From contig JAFDWP010000189.1 of assembly GCA_018268435.1 (NCBI GenBank), positions 1-32,926 on the forward strand: a DNA stretch of 32,926 nucleotides. The letters run 5' to 3'. The stretch comes from Actinomycetota bacterium (lineage in GTDB: Bacteria > Actinomycetota > Actinomycetes > Actinomycetales > Microbacteriaceae). This document shows positions 9,002 to 19,676 of this stretch, in pieces. The translations under genes were made by a program, and so were the position numbers. The first letter of the stretch is position 1; every line of letters begins with the position of its first letter. The notes beneath the pieces are model-generated. The model was not told the origin of the DNA. It ran no database searches and saw only the letters and a program-made list of their open reading frames with translations.

Positions 9002-9106
9002 GGGGCATAAGCCCGCTCGTCACGCGAGCGTTGCGCTGTGAAGCACATCGACACCGACACCCCGGTAGCCCCTGGGTGCCCCGAAGTTGGAGCCCGCGCT
9101 GTTTAA

Positions 9107-10192
<1,086 letters not shown>

Positions 10193-10221
10193 TCCGCACC
10201 CGAATCCCGTAAGGAGACAGG

Positions 10222-10773
10222 ATGCTCAACGCTCTTGTCACGCACCTCGCGGCCGAGGGTGAGACGAAGAACCCGATTCTTCCCGAGACCTATGATCTCG
10301 TCTGGTCGGGCCTGTTCTTCCTGATCATCCTGTTCGTGGTGTGGAAGTTCGCCCTTCCCCGGTTCACGAAGATGCTCGACGAGCGCTCCGCGGCCATCGA
10401 GGGCAATATCGCCAAGGCCGATGAGGCGCAGAAGGAGGCCGAGGCCGCACTGGAGCAGTACACGCGCCAGCTCGCCGAGGCCCGCACCGAGGCCGGCACG
10501 ATCCGCGAGACCGCCCGTGAGGACGGCAAGAAGATCGTCGCCGAGGCCAAGGAGTCCGCTGCCGCCGAGGCCGCGCGTCTGACCGCTGCGGCGCACTCGC
10601 AGATCGAGGCGGAGCGCCAGACGGCGTTCGTCTCGCTGCGCAACGAGGTCGGAGGCCTCGCGCTGGACCTCGCCGGTGGCGTGGTGGGCGAGACCCTCTC
10701 TGACGACGCTCGCGCGACGGCCGTCGTGGACCGCTTCCTGGCGGACCTCGAGGCATCTGAGGCGGCGAAGTAA
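10222..10773 (+). CDS. atpF: ATP synthase Fo subunit b
   Basis: The peripheral stator stalk, 183 residues. One membrane helix (about 27-47, LVWSGLFFLIILFVVWKFAL) is followed by a long Ala/Glu/Lys/Arg coiled coil that dimerises and reaches subunit delta. AAGGAGACAGG gives a clear ribosome-binding site before the ATG at 10222. The stop TAA shares its last base with the atpH ATG, so the two are translationally coupled. Confidence 0.96.
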   Translation: MLNALVTHLAAEGETKNPILPETYDLVWSGLFFLIILFVVWKFALPRFTKMLDERSAAIEGNIAKADEAQKEAEAALEQYTRQLAEARTEAGTIRETAREDGKKIVAEAKESAAAEAARLTAAAHSQIEAERQTAFVSLRNEVGGLALDLAGGVVGETLSDDARATAVVDRFLADLEASEAAK

Positions 10774-11561
10774 TGGGCAGCGCGACCGCTCAGGCCCTCA
10801 CGGCTTCGAGCAGCGCTCTGAACGCCGCGCAGGGGATCACCCTCGACGTCGCCGGAGAGCTCTTCTCCGCCACGCGCCTGATCGGTGAGTCCACCGCGCT
10901 GAGCGGCGCGCTCGCCGATCCGTCCGCCCCCGTCGAGGCCCGCGCCGCCCTGGCGACGCGCGTCTTCGCCGGAGCGTCCGCGGCCACGCAGAGCGTGCTT
11001 GTCACGGCCGTCTCGCAGCGCTGGTCCTCCGCCGCCGACCTCGTCGACGGGGTGGAGGAGCTCGCCGTGCGTGCCGCTGCGATCGCCGCGCCGGACGCGG
11101 ACGTCGAGGGCGAGCTGTTCTCGGTCTCCCGTCTGATCGCGGACAACGCCGACCTCGAGCTGGCCCTGGGCGGTCGCCTCGGCGGCGGCGAGGGCAAGGC
11201 CGCACTGGTGCAGAAGCTGACCGGTCCGAGCCTGCACGCCGCGACATCGCTGATCGTGACCTCGCTGGTGCGCCAGCCGCGCGGGCGCCGTGTGCGCCGG
11301 CTGCTGAGCCGCGCGATGCGGATCGTGTCGGCGCAGCGCGACCGGATCCTCGCGACGGTGCACACCGCCGCGCCGCTCACCGCGCCGCAGCGCGACCGTC
11401 TCCGAGCGGTGCTGACCGGCCGCTACGGCAGCCAGGTCGCGTTGAACGAGGTCCTGGACCCCTCCGTCGTCGGGGGCCTGCGCGTGCAGGTCGCGGACGA
11501 CGTCATCGACGGCAGCATCGCCGCCCGCCTTGCCGACCTTCGGCAGAAGCTCGCGGGCTGA
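10773..11561 (+). CDS. atpH: ATP synthase F1 subunit delta
   Basis: It joins the b-stalk to the top of the alpha3beta3 head. The 262 residues are longer than E. coli delta (~177) but usual for actinobacteria, which carry an N-terminal extension. The C-terminal family region GRYGSQVALNEVLDPSVVGGLRVQVADDVIDGSIAARLADLR is well conserved. The ATG overlaps the atpF stop by one base. A 51-base gap with an AAAGGGAAG ribosome-binding site precedes atpA. Confidence 0.95.
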   Translation: MGSATAQALTASSSALNAAQGITLDVAGELFSATRLIGESTALSGALADPSAPVEARAALATRVFAGASAATQSVLVTAVSQRWSSAADLVDGVEELAVRAAAIAAPDADVEGELFSVSRLIADNADLELALGGRLGGGEGKAALVQKLTGPSLHAATSLIVTSLVRQPRGRRVRRLLSRAMRIVSAQRDRILATVHTAAPLTAPQRDRLRAVLTGRYGSQVALNEVLDPSVVGGLRVQVADDVIDGSIAARLADLRQKLAG

Positions 11562-11612
11562 CAAACGAACTTCGCGCGGCTCGCCCGCGCACCTGGATAC
11601 AAAGGGAAGACA

Positions 11613-13253
11613 ATGGCAGAACTTTCGATCAGCCCCGACGTCATCCGTGACGCGCTGAAGGACTTCGTCGCCGCGTACGAGCCGACGTCCGGCACCGCGA
11701 CCGAGGTCGGCACCGTCATCGACGCAGCGGACGGCATCGCGCACGTCGAGGGCCTGCCCGGCGTCATGGCGAATGAGCTCGTGACCTTCGCCGACGGCAC
11801 CAAGGGCCTCGCGCTGAACCTGGACGAGCACGAGATCGGTGTGGTCGTCCTCGGCGACTTCGCCGGTATCGAGGCCGGCCAGGAGGTCACCCGCACGGGC
11901 GAGGTCCTCTCGGTCCCGGTCGGCGACGGCTACCTCGGCCGCGTGGTCGACCCGCTCGGCAACCCGATCGACGGTCTCGGCGAGATCGCCACCGAGGGCA
12001 TCCGCGAGCTCGAGCTGCAGGCGCCCGGCGTCATGCAGCGCAAGAGCGTGCACGAGCCCATGCAGACCGGAATCAAGGCCATCGACGCGATGATCCCGGT
12101 CGGCCGCGGCCAGCGCCAGCTCATCATCGGCGACCGCCAGACCGGCAAGACCGCGATCGCGATCGACACGATCATCAACCAGAAGTCCAACTGGGACTCG
12201 GGTGACGTCAACAAGCAGGTCCGCTGCATCTACGTCGCCATCGGCCAGAAGGGCTCGACCATCGCCTCCGTCAAGGGCGCGCTGGAAGAGGCCGGCGCCC
12301 TGGAGTACACGACCATCGTCGCCGCCCCCGCGTCCGACCCGGCCGGCTTTAAGTACCTGGCTCCGTACACCGGCTCGGCCATCGGTCAGCACTGGATGTA
12401 CGGCGGCAAGCACGTCCTGATCATCTTCGACGACCTGTCCAAGCAGGCCGAGGCGTACCGCGCCGTGTCGCTGCTGCTGCGCCGTCCGCCGGGCCGCGAG
12501 GCCTACCCGGGCGATGTCTTCTACCTGCACTCCCGTCTGCTGGAGCGTTGCGCGAAGCTGTCCGACGAGCTCGGTGCGGGATCGATGACGGGCCTGCCGA
12601 TCATCGAGACCAAGGCAAACGACGTCTCGGCGTACATCCCGACCAACGTGATCTCGATCACCGACGGTCAGATCTTCCTGCAGTCCGACCTGTTCAACGC
12701 GAACCAGCGCCCGGCCGTCGACGTGGGCATCTCGGTGTCCCGTGTCGGTGGTGACGCCCAGGTCAAGTCGATCAAGAAGGTCTCCGGCACGCTGAAGCTC
12801 GAGCTCGCGCAGTACCGTTCGCTCGAGGCGTTCGCGATGTTCGCGTCCGACCTCGACCAGGCCTCGCGTCGCCAGCTGGCGCGCGGTGCGCGTCTGACCG
12901 AGCTGCTCAAGCAGCCGCAGTACTCGCCGTACCCGGTGGAGGAGCAGGTCGTCTCGATCTGGGCCGGCACCAACGGCAAGCTCGACACCATCGAGGTCGA
13001 GGACGTGCTGCGCTTCGAGGGCGAGCTGATCGACCACCTGCGTCGCAACACCACGGTGCTGGACCGCCTGCGTGAGACCAACGTCCTCGACGACGACACC
13101 GCCGCCGAGCTGGAGAAGGCCACCGACGCCTTCATCCTCGAGTTCCAGGGCGGCGCGGGCCACGGCATCGGCGCTCCCGGTCACGAGGAGCACGCGGCTG
13201 CGGACGTCGACGACGTGAACCAGGAGAAGATCGTCAAGGGCCGCCGCGCGTAA
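11613..13253 (+). CDS. atpA: ATP synthase F1 subunit alpha
   Basis: The non-catalytic nucleotide-binding subunit of the F1 head, 546 residues. The Walker A motif GDRQTGKT is at 173-180. The Walker B region [17 protein letters not shown] and the family signature around [17 protein letters not shown] are present. The C-terminal domain ends in a His/Ala/Gly/Glu-rich tail ([34 protein letters not shown]) longer than in E. coli, as is usual in actinobacteria. The ATG at 11613 follows AAAGGGAAGACA. The codon choice is almost purely G/C-ending, as expected for a highly expressed gene here. Confidence 0.98.
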   Translation: MAELSISPDVIRDALKDFVAAYEPTSGTATEVGTVIDAADGIAHVEGLPGVMANELVTFADGTKGLALNLDEHEIGVVVLGDFAGIEAGQEVTRTGEVLSVPVGDGYLGRVVDPLGNPIDGLGEIATEGIRELELQAPGVMQRKSVHEPMQTGIKAIDAMIPVGRGQRQLIIGDRQTGKTAIAIDTIINQKSNWDSGDVNKQVRCIYVAIGQKGSTIASVKGALEEAGALEYTTIVAAPASDPAGFKYLAPYTGSAIGQHWMYGGKHVLIIFDDLSKQAEAYRAVSLLLRRPPGREAYPGDVFYLHSRLLERCAKLSDELGAGSMTGLPIIETKANDVSAYIPTNVISITDGQIFLQSDLFNANQRPAVDVGISVSRVGGDAQVKSIKKVSGTLKLELAQYRSLEAFAMFASDLDQASRRQLARGARLTELLKQPQYSPYPVEEQVVSIWAGTNGKLDTIEVEDVLRFEGELIDHLRRNTTVLDRLRETNVLDDDTAAELEKATDAFILEFQGGAGHGIGAPGHEEHAAADVDDVNQEKIVKGRRA

Positions 13254-13273
13254 GCGCGGGGGAGTCTTCCGAT

Positions 13274-15633
<2,360 letters not shown>

Positions 15634-15635
15634 TC

Positions 15636-15896
15636 ATGGCTCTTCATGTCAGCCTCGTCTCCGCGGACGCGGAGGTCTGGACGGGTGAGGCGAGCCTTGT
15701 GGTCGCGAAGACCGTCGAGGGCGAGCTGGGCTTCATGGCCGGGCACGAGCCCGTGCTGGCCATCCTCGCCGAGGGTCAGGTCCGCATCACGCAGCTGGAC
15801 GGCACCAAGGTGCTGGCCAATGCGCGGGACGGCTTCGTCTCGATGGAGGGCGACGCCCTGACCATCGTGGCGGGCAACGCCGCGCTCGTCGCCTGA
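15636..15896 (+). CDS. atpC: ATP synthase F1 subunit epsilon, short form
   Basis: It joins the gamma shaft to the c-ring. At 86 residues it consists only of the N-terminal beta-sandwich (LHVSLVSADAEVWTGEASLVVAKTVEGELGFMAGHEPVLAIL). The C-terminal two-helix domain, which in E. coli and Bacillus epsilon (~130 residues) inhibits ATP hydrolysis, is absent. The frame ends cleanly in TGA, followed 14 bases later by a terminator, so this is not a frameshift. The ATG at 15636 follows AAGGAGAACGG, which lies inside the end of atpD. Confidence 0.95.
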   Translation: MALHVSLVSADAEVWTGEASLVVAKTVEGELGFMAGHEPVLAILAEGQVRITQLDGTKVLANARDGFVSMEGDALTIVAGNAALVA

Positions 15897-15910
15897 TCGC
15901 ACGACTCACG

Positions 15911-15944
15911 CAAGCGCCGGATCCTCACGAGGATCCGGCGCTTG
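15911..15944 (+). terminator. Strong terminator closing the atp operon
   Basis: A perfect 16-base inverted repeat, CAAGCGCCGGATCCTC and its complement, with only two bases between; in practice a stem of about 15 bp with a tetraloop. It begins 15 bases after the atpC stop and ends in TTGTCTGT, a weak U-run. The sequence is symmetrical and could work in both directions. Confidence 0.9.
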
Positions 15945-15978
15945 TCTGTCCCCCTGAGCCCGCGGAGGAGCGCCGCCC

Positions 15979-16743
15979 ATGATGATCCTGCTGCCGCCGA
16001 GCGAGACGAAGCGCCCCGGCGGGCGGAGCGGTCCCGCCGATCTCTCGGCGTGGGCGCTGCCCGCCCTGCTGCCCGAGCGGGAGCAGGTGCGGGACGCGCT
16101 GGTCGCGCTGGCCGCCGATGCGGAGGCGACGCGCCGGGTGCTCAAGCTCAGCGAGAAGCAGCTCGGCGATGCCGTGCACGACAACGCGATCCTCGCGCAC
16201 GGGCCGGTCATGCCGGCCGTCGACCGCTACACGGGCGTGCTCTTCGACGCACTGGACGCGGCCTCGCTGGACGGCTACGCACGACGCTGGCTCGGCGCGC
16301 ACGTGCGGATCCACTCCGCCCCGTTCGGCCCCGTGGGCGCCCTGGACCCGATCCCGTCGTACCGGCTGGGCGCGGCGGCGTCGGTGCCCGGGCTGCCGCC
16401 GCTGCGCCGATTCTGGGCGGACGCGGTGACGGCGCAGATCGCCGCGGCTGATCCCGGCTTCGTGCTGGACCTGCGCTCGGAGGCCTACGTCGACCTCGGT
16501 CCTATCCCGGCGGGGGTCCGCTCGACCTACGTCCGCGTGGTGACGCATCAGGGCAAGGCTCTCAACCACTTCAACAAGCACGCCAAGGGCGCACTCGTCC
16601 GCCGACTCGCGCAGGAACGGCCGCGGATCGGCTCGCCGCGGACTCTGCTGAGCTGGGCGTCCCGGACGGGCCTCGGCCTGCGGCCCGCCGAGGAGGCCGG
16701 CGTGGTGGAACTCGTCACGGATCAGCCGACGGCCCGCAAATAG
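15979..16743 (+). CDS. yaaA: YaaA (DUF328) family peroxide-stress protein
   Basis: In E. coli, YaaA lowers intracellular free iron and limits Fenton damage during H2O2 stress. This 254-residue protein begins with the family signature MMILLPPSETKRPGG. It also contains LSEKQLGDAVHDNAIL, AVDRYTGVLFDALD, the central region DLRSEAYVDLGPIP and the C-terminal VVTHQGKALNHFNKHAKGALVR, which are typical of the fold. The ATG at 15979 follows GGAGGAG with an 8-base spacer. It is a single gene between two terminators. The biochemical activity is not firmly settled for the family. Confidence 0.9.
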   Translation: MMILLPPSETKRPGGRSGPADLSAWALPALLPEREQVRDALVALAADAEATRRVLKLSEKQLGDAVHDNAILAHGPVMPAVDRYTGVLFDALDAASLDGYARRWLGAHVRIHSAPFGPVGALDPIPSYRLGAAASVPGLPPLRRFWADAVTAQIAAADPGFVLDLRSEAYVDLGPIPAGVRSTYVRVVTHQGKALNHFNKHAKGALVRRLAQERPRIGSPRTLLSWASRTGLGLRPAEEAGVVELVTDQPTARK

Positions 16744-16769
16744 TTCGTGAGTGCGACGCCCGGACACGG

Positions 16770-16775
16770 TAGGGT
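16770..16775 (+). promoter_or_regulatory. Putative -10 box for the DUF5684-like gene
   Basis: TAGGGT would leave a leader of about 75 bases before the ATG at 16859, which carries its own GGAGGG ribosome-binding site. Confidence 0.35.
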
Positions 16776-16858
16776 GTTTCGCGTCGAAGCACTCAGGTGA
16801 TTCTCAGCCTGGAGCTCCTCGATGCGTATGCATCATGAACCGATCCCCGGAGGGAAAC

Positions 16859-17662
16859 ATGGACTCTTACGGAGACAGCGGCGCACTCGCGGCTGCCTAT
16901 CTGATCGCTGCGTTGACGTGGTTCGTCTTCGTCATCGCGTTCTACGTGCTCGGCTCGATCTTCCTCATGAAGATCTTCGAGAAGGCCGGCGTGCAGGGCA
17001 AGTGGCGCGCGTGGGTGCCTTTCTACAACCTCATGATCTTCCTGAAGCTCGGTGACCTGAGCCCGTGGCTCGCGTTCGGCTTCGTGCTGACATGGGTGCC
17101 GTTCCTCGGCTGGCTCGTCAGCATCGCCATGGCCGTGCTCATGGTGCTGGCCGCCTGGCGTGTCGGGCTCAAGCTGCAGAAGAGCGGCGCCTGGATCGTG
17201 CTCTACATCTTCCTGAGCATCGTCTGGCTCGGCATCAACGCGTTCGACAAGTCGCGCTGGAACCCGAACATCGTCCCCGCCTCCTGGGCGGCGAACAGCT
17301 TCCTCGCCGACCGCACGGTGTGGGAGGGCATCCCGGTGCAGCCGACCGTGCAGGCTCCGGCCCCTGGCTACGGCGCGCCGCAGGGCTACCAGCCGCCGGC
17401 GGCCCAGGGCTACGCCCCGCCGCAGCAGCCCGGCTACGCGCAGCCCCAGGCGCCGCAGGCGCCGCAGTTCGGCCAGCCGGCCGCCCCGCAGGCTCCGGCC
17501 GCGCCGCAGGCGCCGTTCACCCCGCCGGCCGCCGCTCCGCAGGCTCCGGTCGTTCCGCCGGCACCACAGGCGCCGTCCGCCCCGCCGGCACCGCCCGCCC
17601 CGCCTGCACCTCCGGCGGCCGCGCCCGACGCTCCGGCCCCGGGCGAGCAGCCCCCGGCCTGA
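16859..17662 (+). CDS. DUF5684-like membrane protein with Pro/Ala/Gln-rich tail
   Basis: A 267-residue protein. The N-terminal ~150 residues hold three or four membrane helices (about 9-38, 62-98 as one or two, and 106-125). The soluble loop IFEKAGVQGKWRAWVPFYNLMIFLKLG is characteristic of the DUF5684 family: a helix, then an invariant-looking WVPFYN. From about residue 160 the sequence becomes a low-complexity Pro/Ala/Gln/Tyr tail with repeated APQAP, PPAP and QPGYAQPQ blocks. The tail is probably disordered, and I infer it faces the cytoplasm or wall. I know of no established function. The ATG at 16859 is set by CCGGAGGGAAAC directly upstream. A strong terminator follows 7 bases after the stop, so the gene is monocistronic. 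Confidence 0.82.
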   Translation: MDSYGDSGALAAAYLIAALTWFVFVIAFYVLGSIFLMKIFEKAGVQGKWRAWVPFYNLMIFLKLGDLSPWLAFGFVLTWVPFLGWLVSIAMAVLMVLAAWRVGLKLQKSGAWIVLYIFLSIVWLGINAFDKSRWNPNIVPASWAANSFLADRTVWEGIPVQPTVQAPAPGYGAPQGYQPPAAQGYAPPQQPGYAQPQAPQAPQFGQPAAPQAPAAPQAPFTPPAAAPQAPVVPPAPQAPSAPPAPPAPPAPPAAAPDAPAPGEQPPA

Positions 17663-17669
17663 CCCCACC

Positions 17670-17701
17670 AGGAAGCCCCGGTCTCCCGACCGGGGCTTCC
17701 T
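17670..17701 (+). terminator. Terminator after the DUF5684-like gene
   Basis: A perfect 14-bp stem, AGGAAGCCCCGGTC and its complement, around the loop TCCC. There is no T-run after it, as is common in high-GC actinobacteria. Confidence 0.88.
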
Positions 17702-17733
17702 GCATGCCGGCGTCCTAAGGCGGTGCCGAGCTG

Positions 17734-17739
17734 TAGTTT
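17734..17739 (+). promoter_or_regulatory. Putative -10 box for the aldo/keto reductase
   Basis: TAGTTT lies exactly 6 bases before the ATG at 17746, with no Shine-Dalgarno. The same hexamer and spacing recur before the Trp leader peptide at 31956. Confidence 0.5.
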
Positions 17740-17745
17740 GGACGT

Positions 17746-18717
17746 ATGAGCGCTCAACGTCGTGTCGGATCGTCCGGGCTCGTGGTCTCCGCCGTGGGAC
17801 TCGGCTGCAACAACTTCGGACGAGAGGGCACGGCGACCGAGACGCTGCAGGGAACGCGCGAGGTGCTGGACGCGGCGATCGAGCACGGCGTCACCTTCCT
17901 CGACACCGCAGACATGTACGGCAAGGACCCCGGGCTCAGCGAGACCCTGATGGGGGAGGCGCTGCAGGGGCGCCGGGACCGCGTCGTGCTGGCGACCAAG
18001 TTCGGTCACGCCGGATACGACATGGGCTACGGCTTCCCCGGCGGGTTCGGGTCGCGCCGCTACATCCGCCGGGCGGTCGAGGAGTCGCTGCGCCGCCTGC
18101 GCACGGACTGGATCGACCTCTACCAGCTGCACACCCCGGATCCGCTCACGCCGATCGAGGAAACGCTCGATGCGCTCGACGAGCTGGTCCGCGAGGGCCG
18201 GATCCGCTACTTCGGGCACTCGAACTTCAGCGGCTGGCAGATCGCCGAGGCCGAGCTGCGCGCGTCCCGCAGCGCGCGCTTCATCTCCTCGCAGAACCAG
18301 TACTCGTTGCTGTCGCGCGCTGTGGAACGCGAGGTGCTCCCCGCCGTGAACCGCTTCGGCCTCGGGTTCTTCCCGTACTTCCCGTTGCACAACGGCCTGC
18401 TCACCGGCAAGTTCACCCGCGAGGGCGGACCCGCGCAGAGCCGGATCATGCGCACCAGGTCGCATCTGTGGCACGACGCCCCGTGGGATGCGCTGGACGC
18501 GTACCGGGCGTTCTGCGAGGAGCGCGGCATCACGATGCTCGATGCGACGTTCGGCTGGCTGCTCGCGCAGCCCGGTGTGGCATCGGTGATCGCCGGGGCG
18601 ACGTCGGCGGCGCAGATCGAGGCGAACGCCCGCGCGGGCGCGGCATGGACGCCCACCGCCGAGGACGTCGCCGCGATCGACGCGCTGCTTCCGCTGCCCG
18701 CGGATCCGGCGGTCTGA
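17746..18717 (+). CDS. Aldo/keto reductase
   Basis: An NADPH-dependent TIM-barrel oxidoreductase, 323 residues. The catalytic tetrad is visible: D53, Y58 (FLDTADMYGK), K85 (LATKFG) and H129 (LYQLHTPD). The cofactor region GHSNFSGWQIAEA and the C-terminal SVIAGATSAAQIEANARAGAA are typical of the YajO / general stress protein 69 branch, whose physiological substrates are mostly unknown. The ATG at 17746 is supported by the TAGTTT box 6 bases ahead. It lies alone between a terminator and the PP2C gene, so no pathway can be read from its neighbours. Confidence 0.92.
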   Translation: MSAQRRVGSSGLVVSAVGLGCNNFGREGTATETLQGTREVLDAAIEHGVTFLDTADMYGKDPGLSETLMGEALQGRRDRVVLATKFGHAGYDMGYGFPGGFGSRRYIRRAVEESLRRLRTDWIDLYQLHTPDPLTPIEETLDALDELVREGRIRYFGHSNFSGWQIAEAELRASRSARFISSQNQYSLLSRAVEREVLPAVNRFGLGFFPYFPLHNGLLTGKFTREGGPAQSRIMRTRSHLWHDAPWDALDAYRAFCEERGITMLDATFGWLLAQPGVASVIAGATSAAQIEANARAGAAWTPTAEDVAAIDALLPLPADPAV

Positions 18718-18743
18718 GCCGCGTGTCGTCGGTGGTGATCCAT

Positions 18744-18749
18744 TACGAT
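18744..18749 (+). promoter_or_regulatory. Putative -10 box for the PP2C-ATPase pair
   Basis: TACGAT lies about 50 bases before the PP2C ATG. That ATG has a strong GGGAGGATCGCG ribosome-binding site, so this would be a conventional leadered transcript. Confidence 0.3.
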
Positions 18750-18800
18750 GTGTGAGATTTCAGCGGTCGTCCGGATCGCCCGAGGAGAGGGAGGATCGCG

Positions 18801-19619
18801 ATGAGCCAGGGTTCCACGGCACAGACGCGCGAGGTCGCCTTGGCGTCCGGCGACTCGGTCGTCCTGAGCTGGGCGGGGGCGACCGACACGGGCCGCCGAC
18901 GCGAGAGCAACCAGGATTCGCTGCTCACCGCGTTCCCGCTCTTCGTCGTCGCCGACGGGATGGGCGGCCACGCCGGCGGCGAGATCGCGAGCCAGCGCAC
19001 GGTCGCGCGGCTGGCGGAGGCGGTCGGTGCGGGGGAGATCTCCGCCGAGACCATCGAGACCGCCCTCGTCGCGGCGGTGGAGGACATCTCCGCGCATCCC
19101 GACACGACCGATGACGGCACCGGGACGACGCTCACCGGGGTGTACTTCACCGTCGTGGACGGCGAGGCTCAGTGGGTGACGCTGAACATCGGGGACTCCC
19201 GCGTGTACCTCCTGCGCGACGGCGTGCTCAGCCAGGTGACGACGGATCACTCCGTCGTGCAGGAGCTGATCGCGGCCGGGCGGCTCAGCCCCGAGGAGGC
19301 CGAAGGCCACCCGTACAGCAATGTGATCACCCGGGCGGTCGGCGTCAGTGAGGCGCTGCCGCCGGACTATCGCGAATTCGCCGTGCAGGACGGCGACCGC
19401 TTCGTCATCTGCTCGGACGGGCTCACGAAGGAGCTCACCGACTACGGCATCCAGCACTTCCTGGGGCTCCATCCCACGCCGGACGCGGCCGTGGACGCGA
19501 TGCTCGACGCGGCGCTGGAGAACGGCGGGCGTGACAACGTGACCGTCATCGTCGTGGACGTGCGGAGGATCAGCGCCGACGCGGGATCGCCCCGCACAGC
19601 TCCGATCACGACCGAGTAG
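18801..19619 (+). CDS. PP2C-family Ser/Thr protein phosphatase
   Basis: A metal-dependent phosphatase (PPM/PP2C; PstP, Stp and PrpC relatives) that removes phosphate from Ser/Thr residues, usually opposing a PknB-type kinase. The 272 residues contain the motif series in order: RRESNQDS, VVADGMGGHAGGE, GTGTTLTG, LNIGDSRVYLLRDG, VICSDGLTKEL and GGRDNVTVIVVD. Together these supply the metal-binding Asp residues. There is no membrane segment, so the protein is cytosolic, unlike membrane-bound PstP. The start follows GAGGGAGGATCGCG. No kinase or FHA gene is in the window. The next gene, 57 bases on, is an EccC-like ATPase, making a probable two-gene unit. Confidence 0.93.
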   Translation: MSQGSTAQTREVALASGDSVVLSWAGATDTGRRRESNQDSLLTAFPLFVVADGMGGHAGGEIASQRTVARLAEAVGAGEISAETIETALVAAVEDISAHPDTTDDGTGTTLTGVYFTVVDGEAQWVTLNIGDSRVYLLRDGVLSQVTTDHSVVQELIAAGRLSPEEAEGHPYSNVITRAVGVSEALPPDYREFAVQDGDRFVICSDGLTKELTDYGIQHFLGLHPTPDAAVDAMLDAALENGGRDNVTVIVVDVRRISADAGSPRTAPITTE

Positions 19620-19676
19620 CGCACAGATCGCGCGGGAGGCGCCCCACCGTGCCCGGGGGTGCGCTGGGATGGCGGC

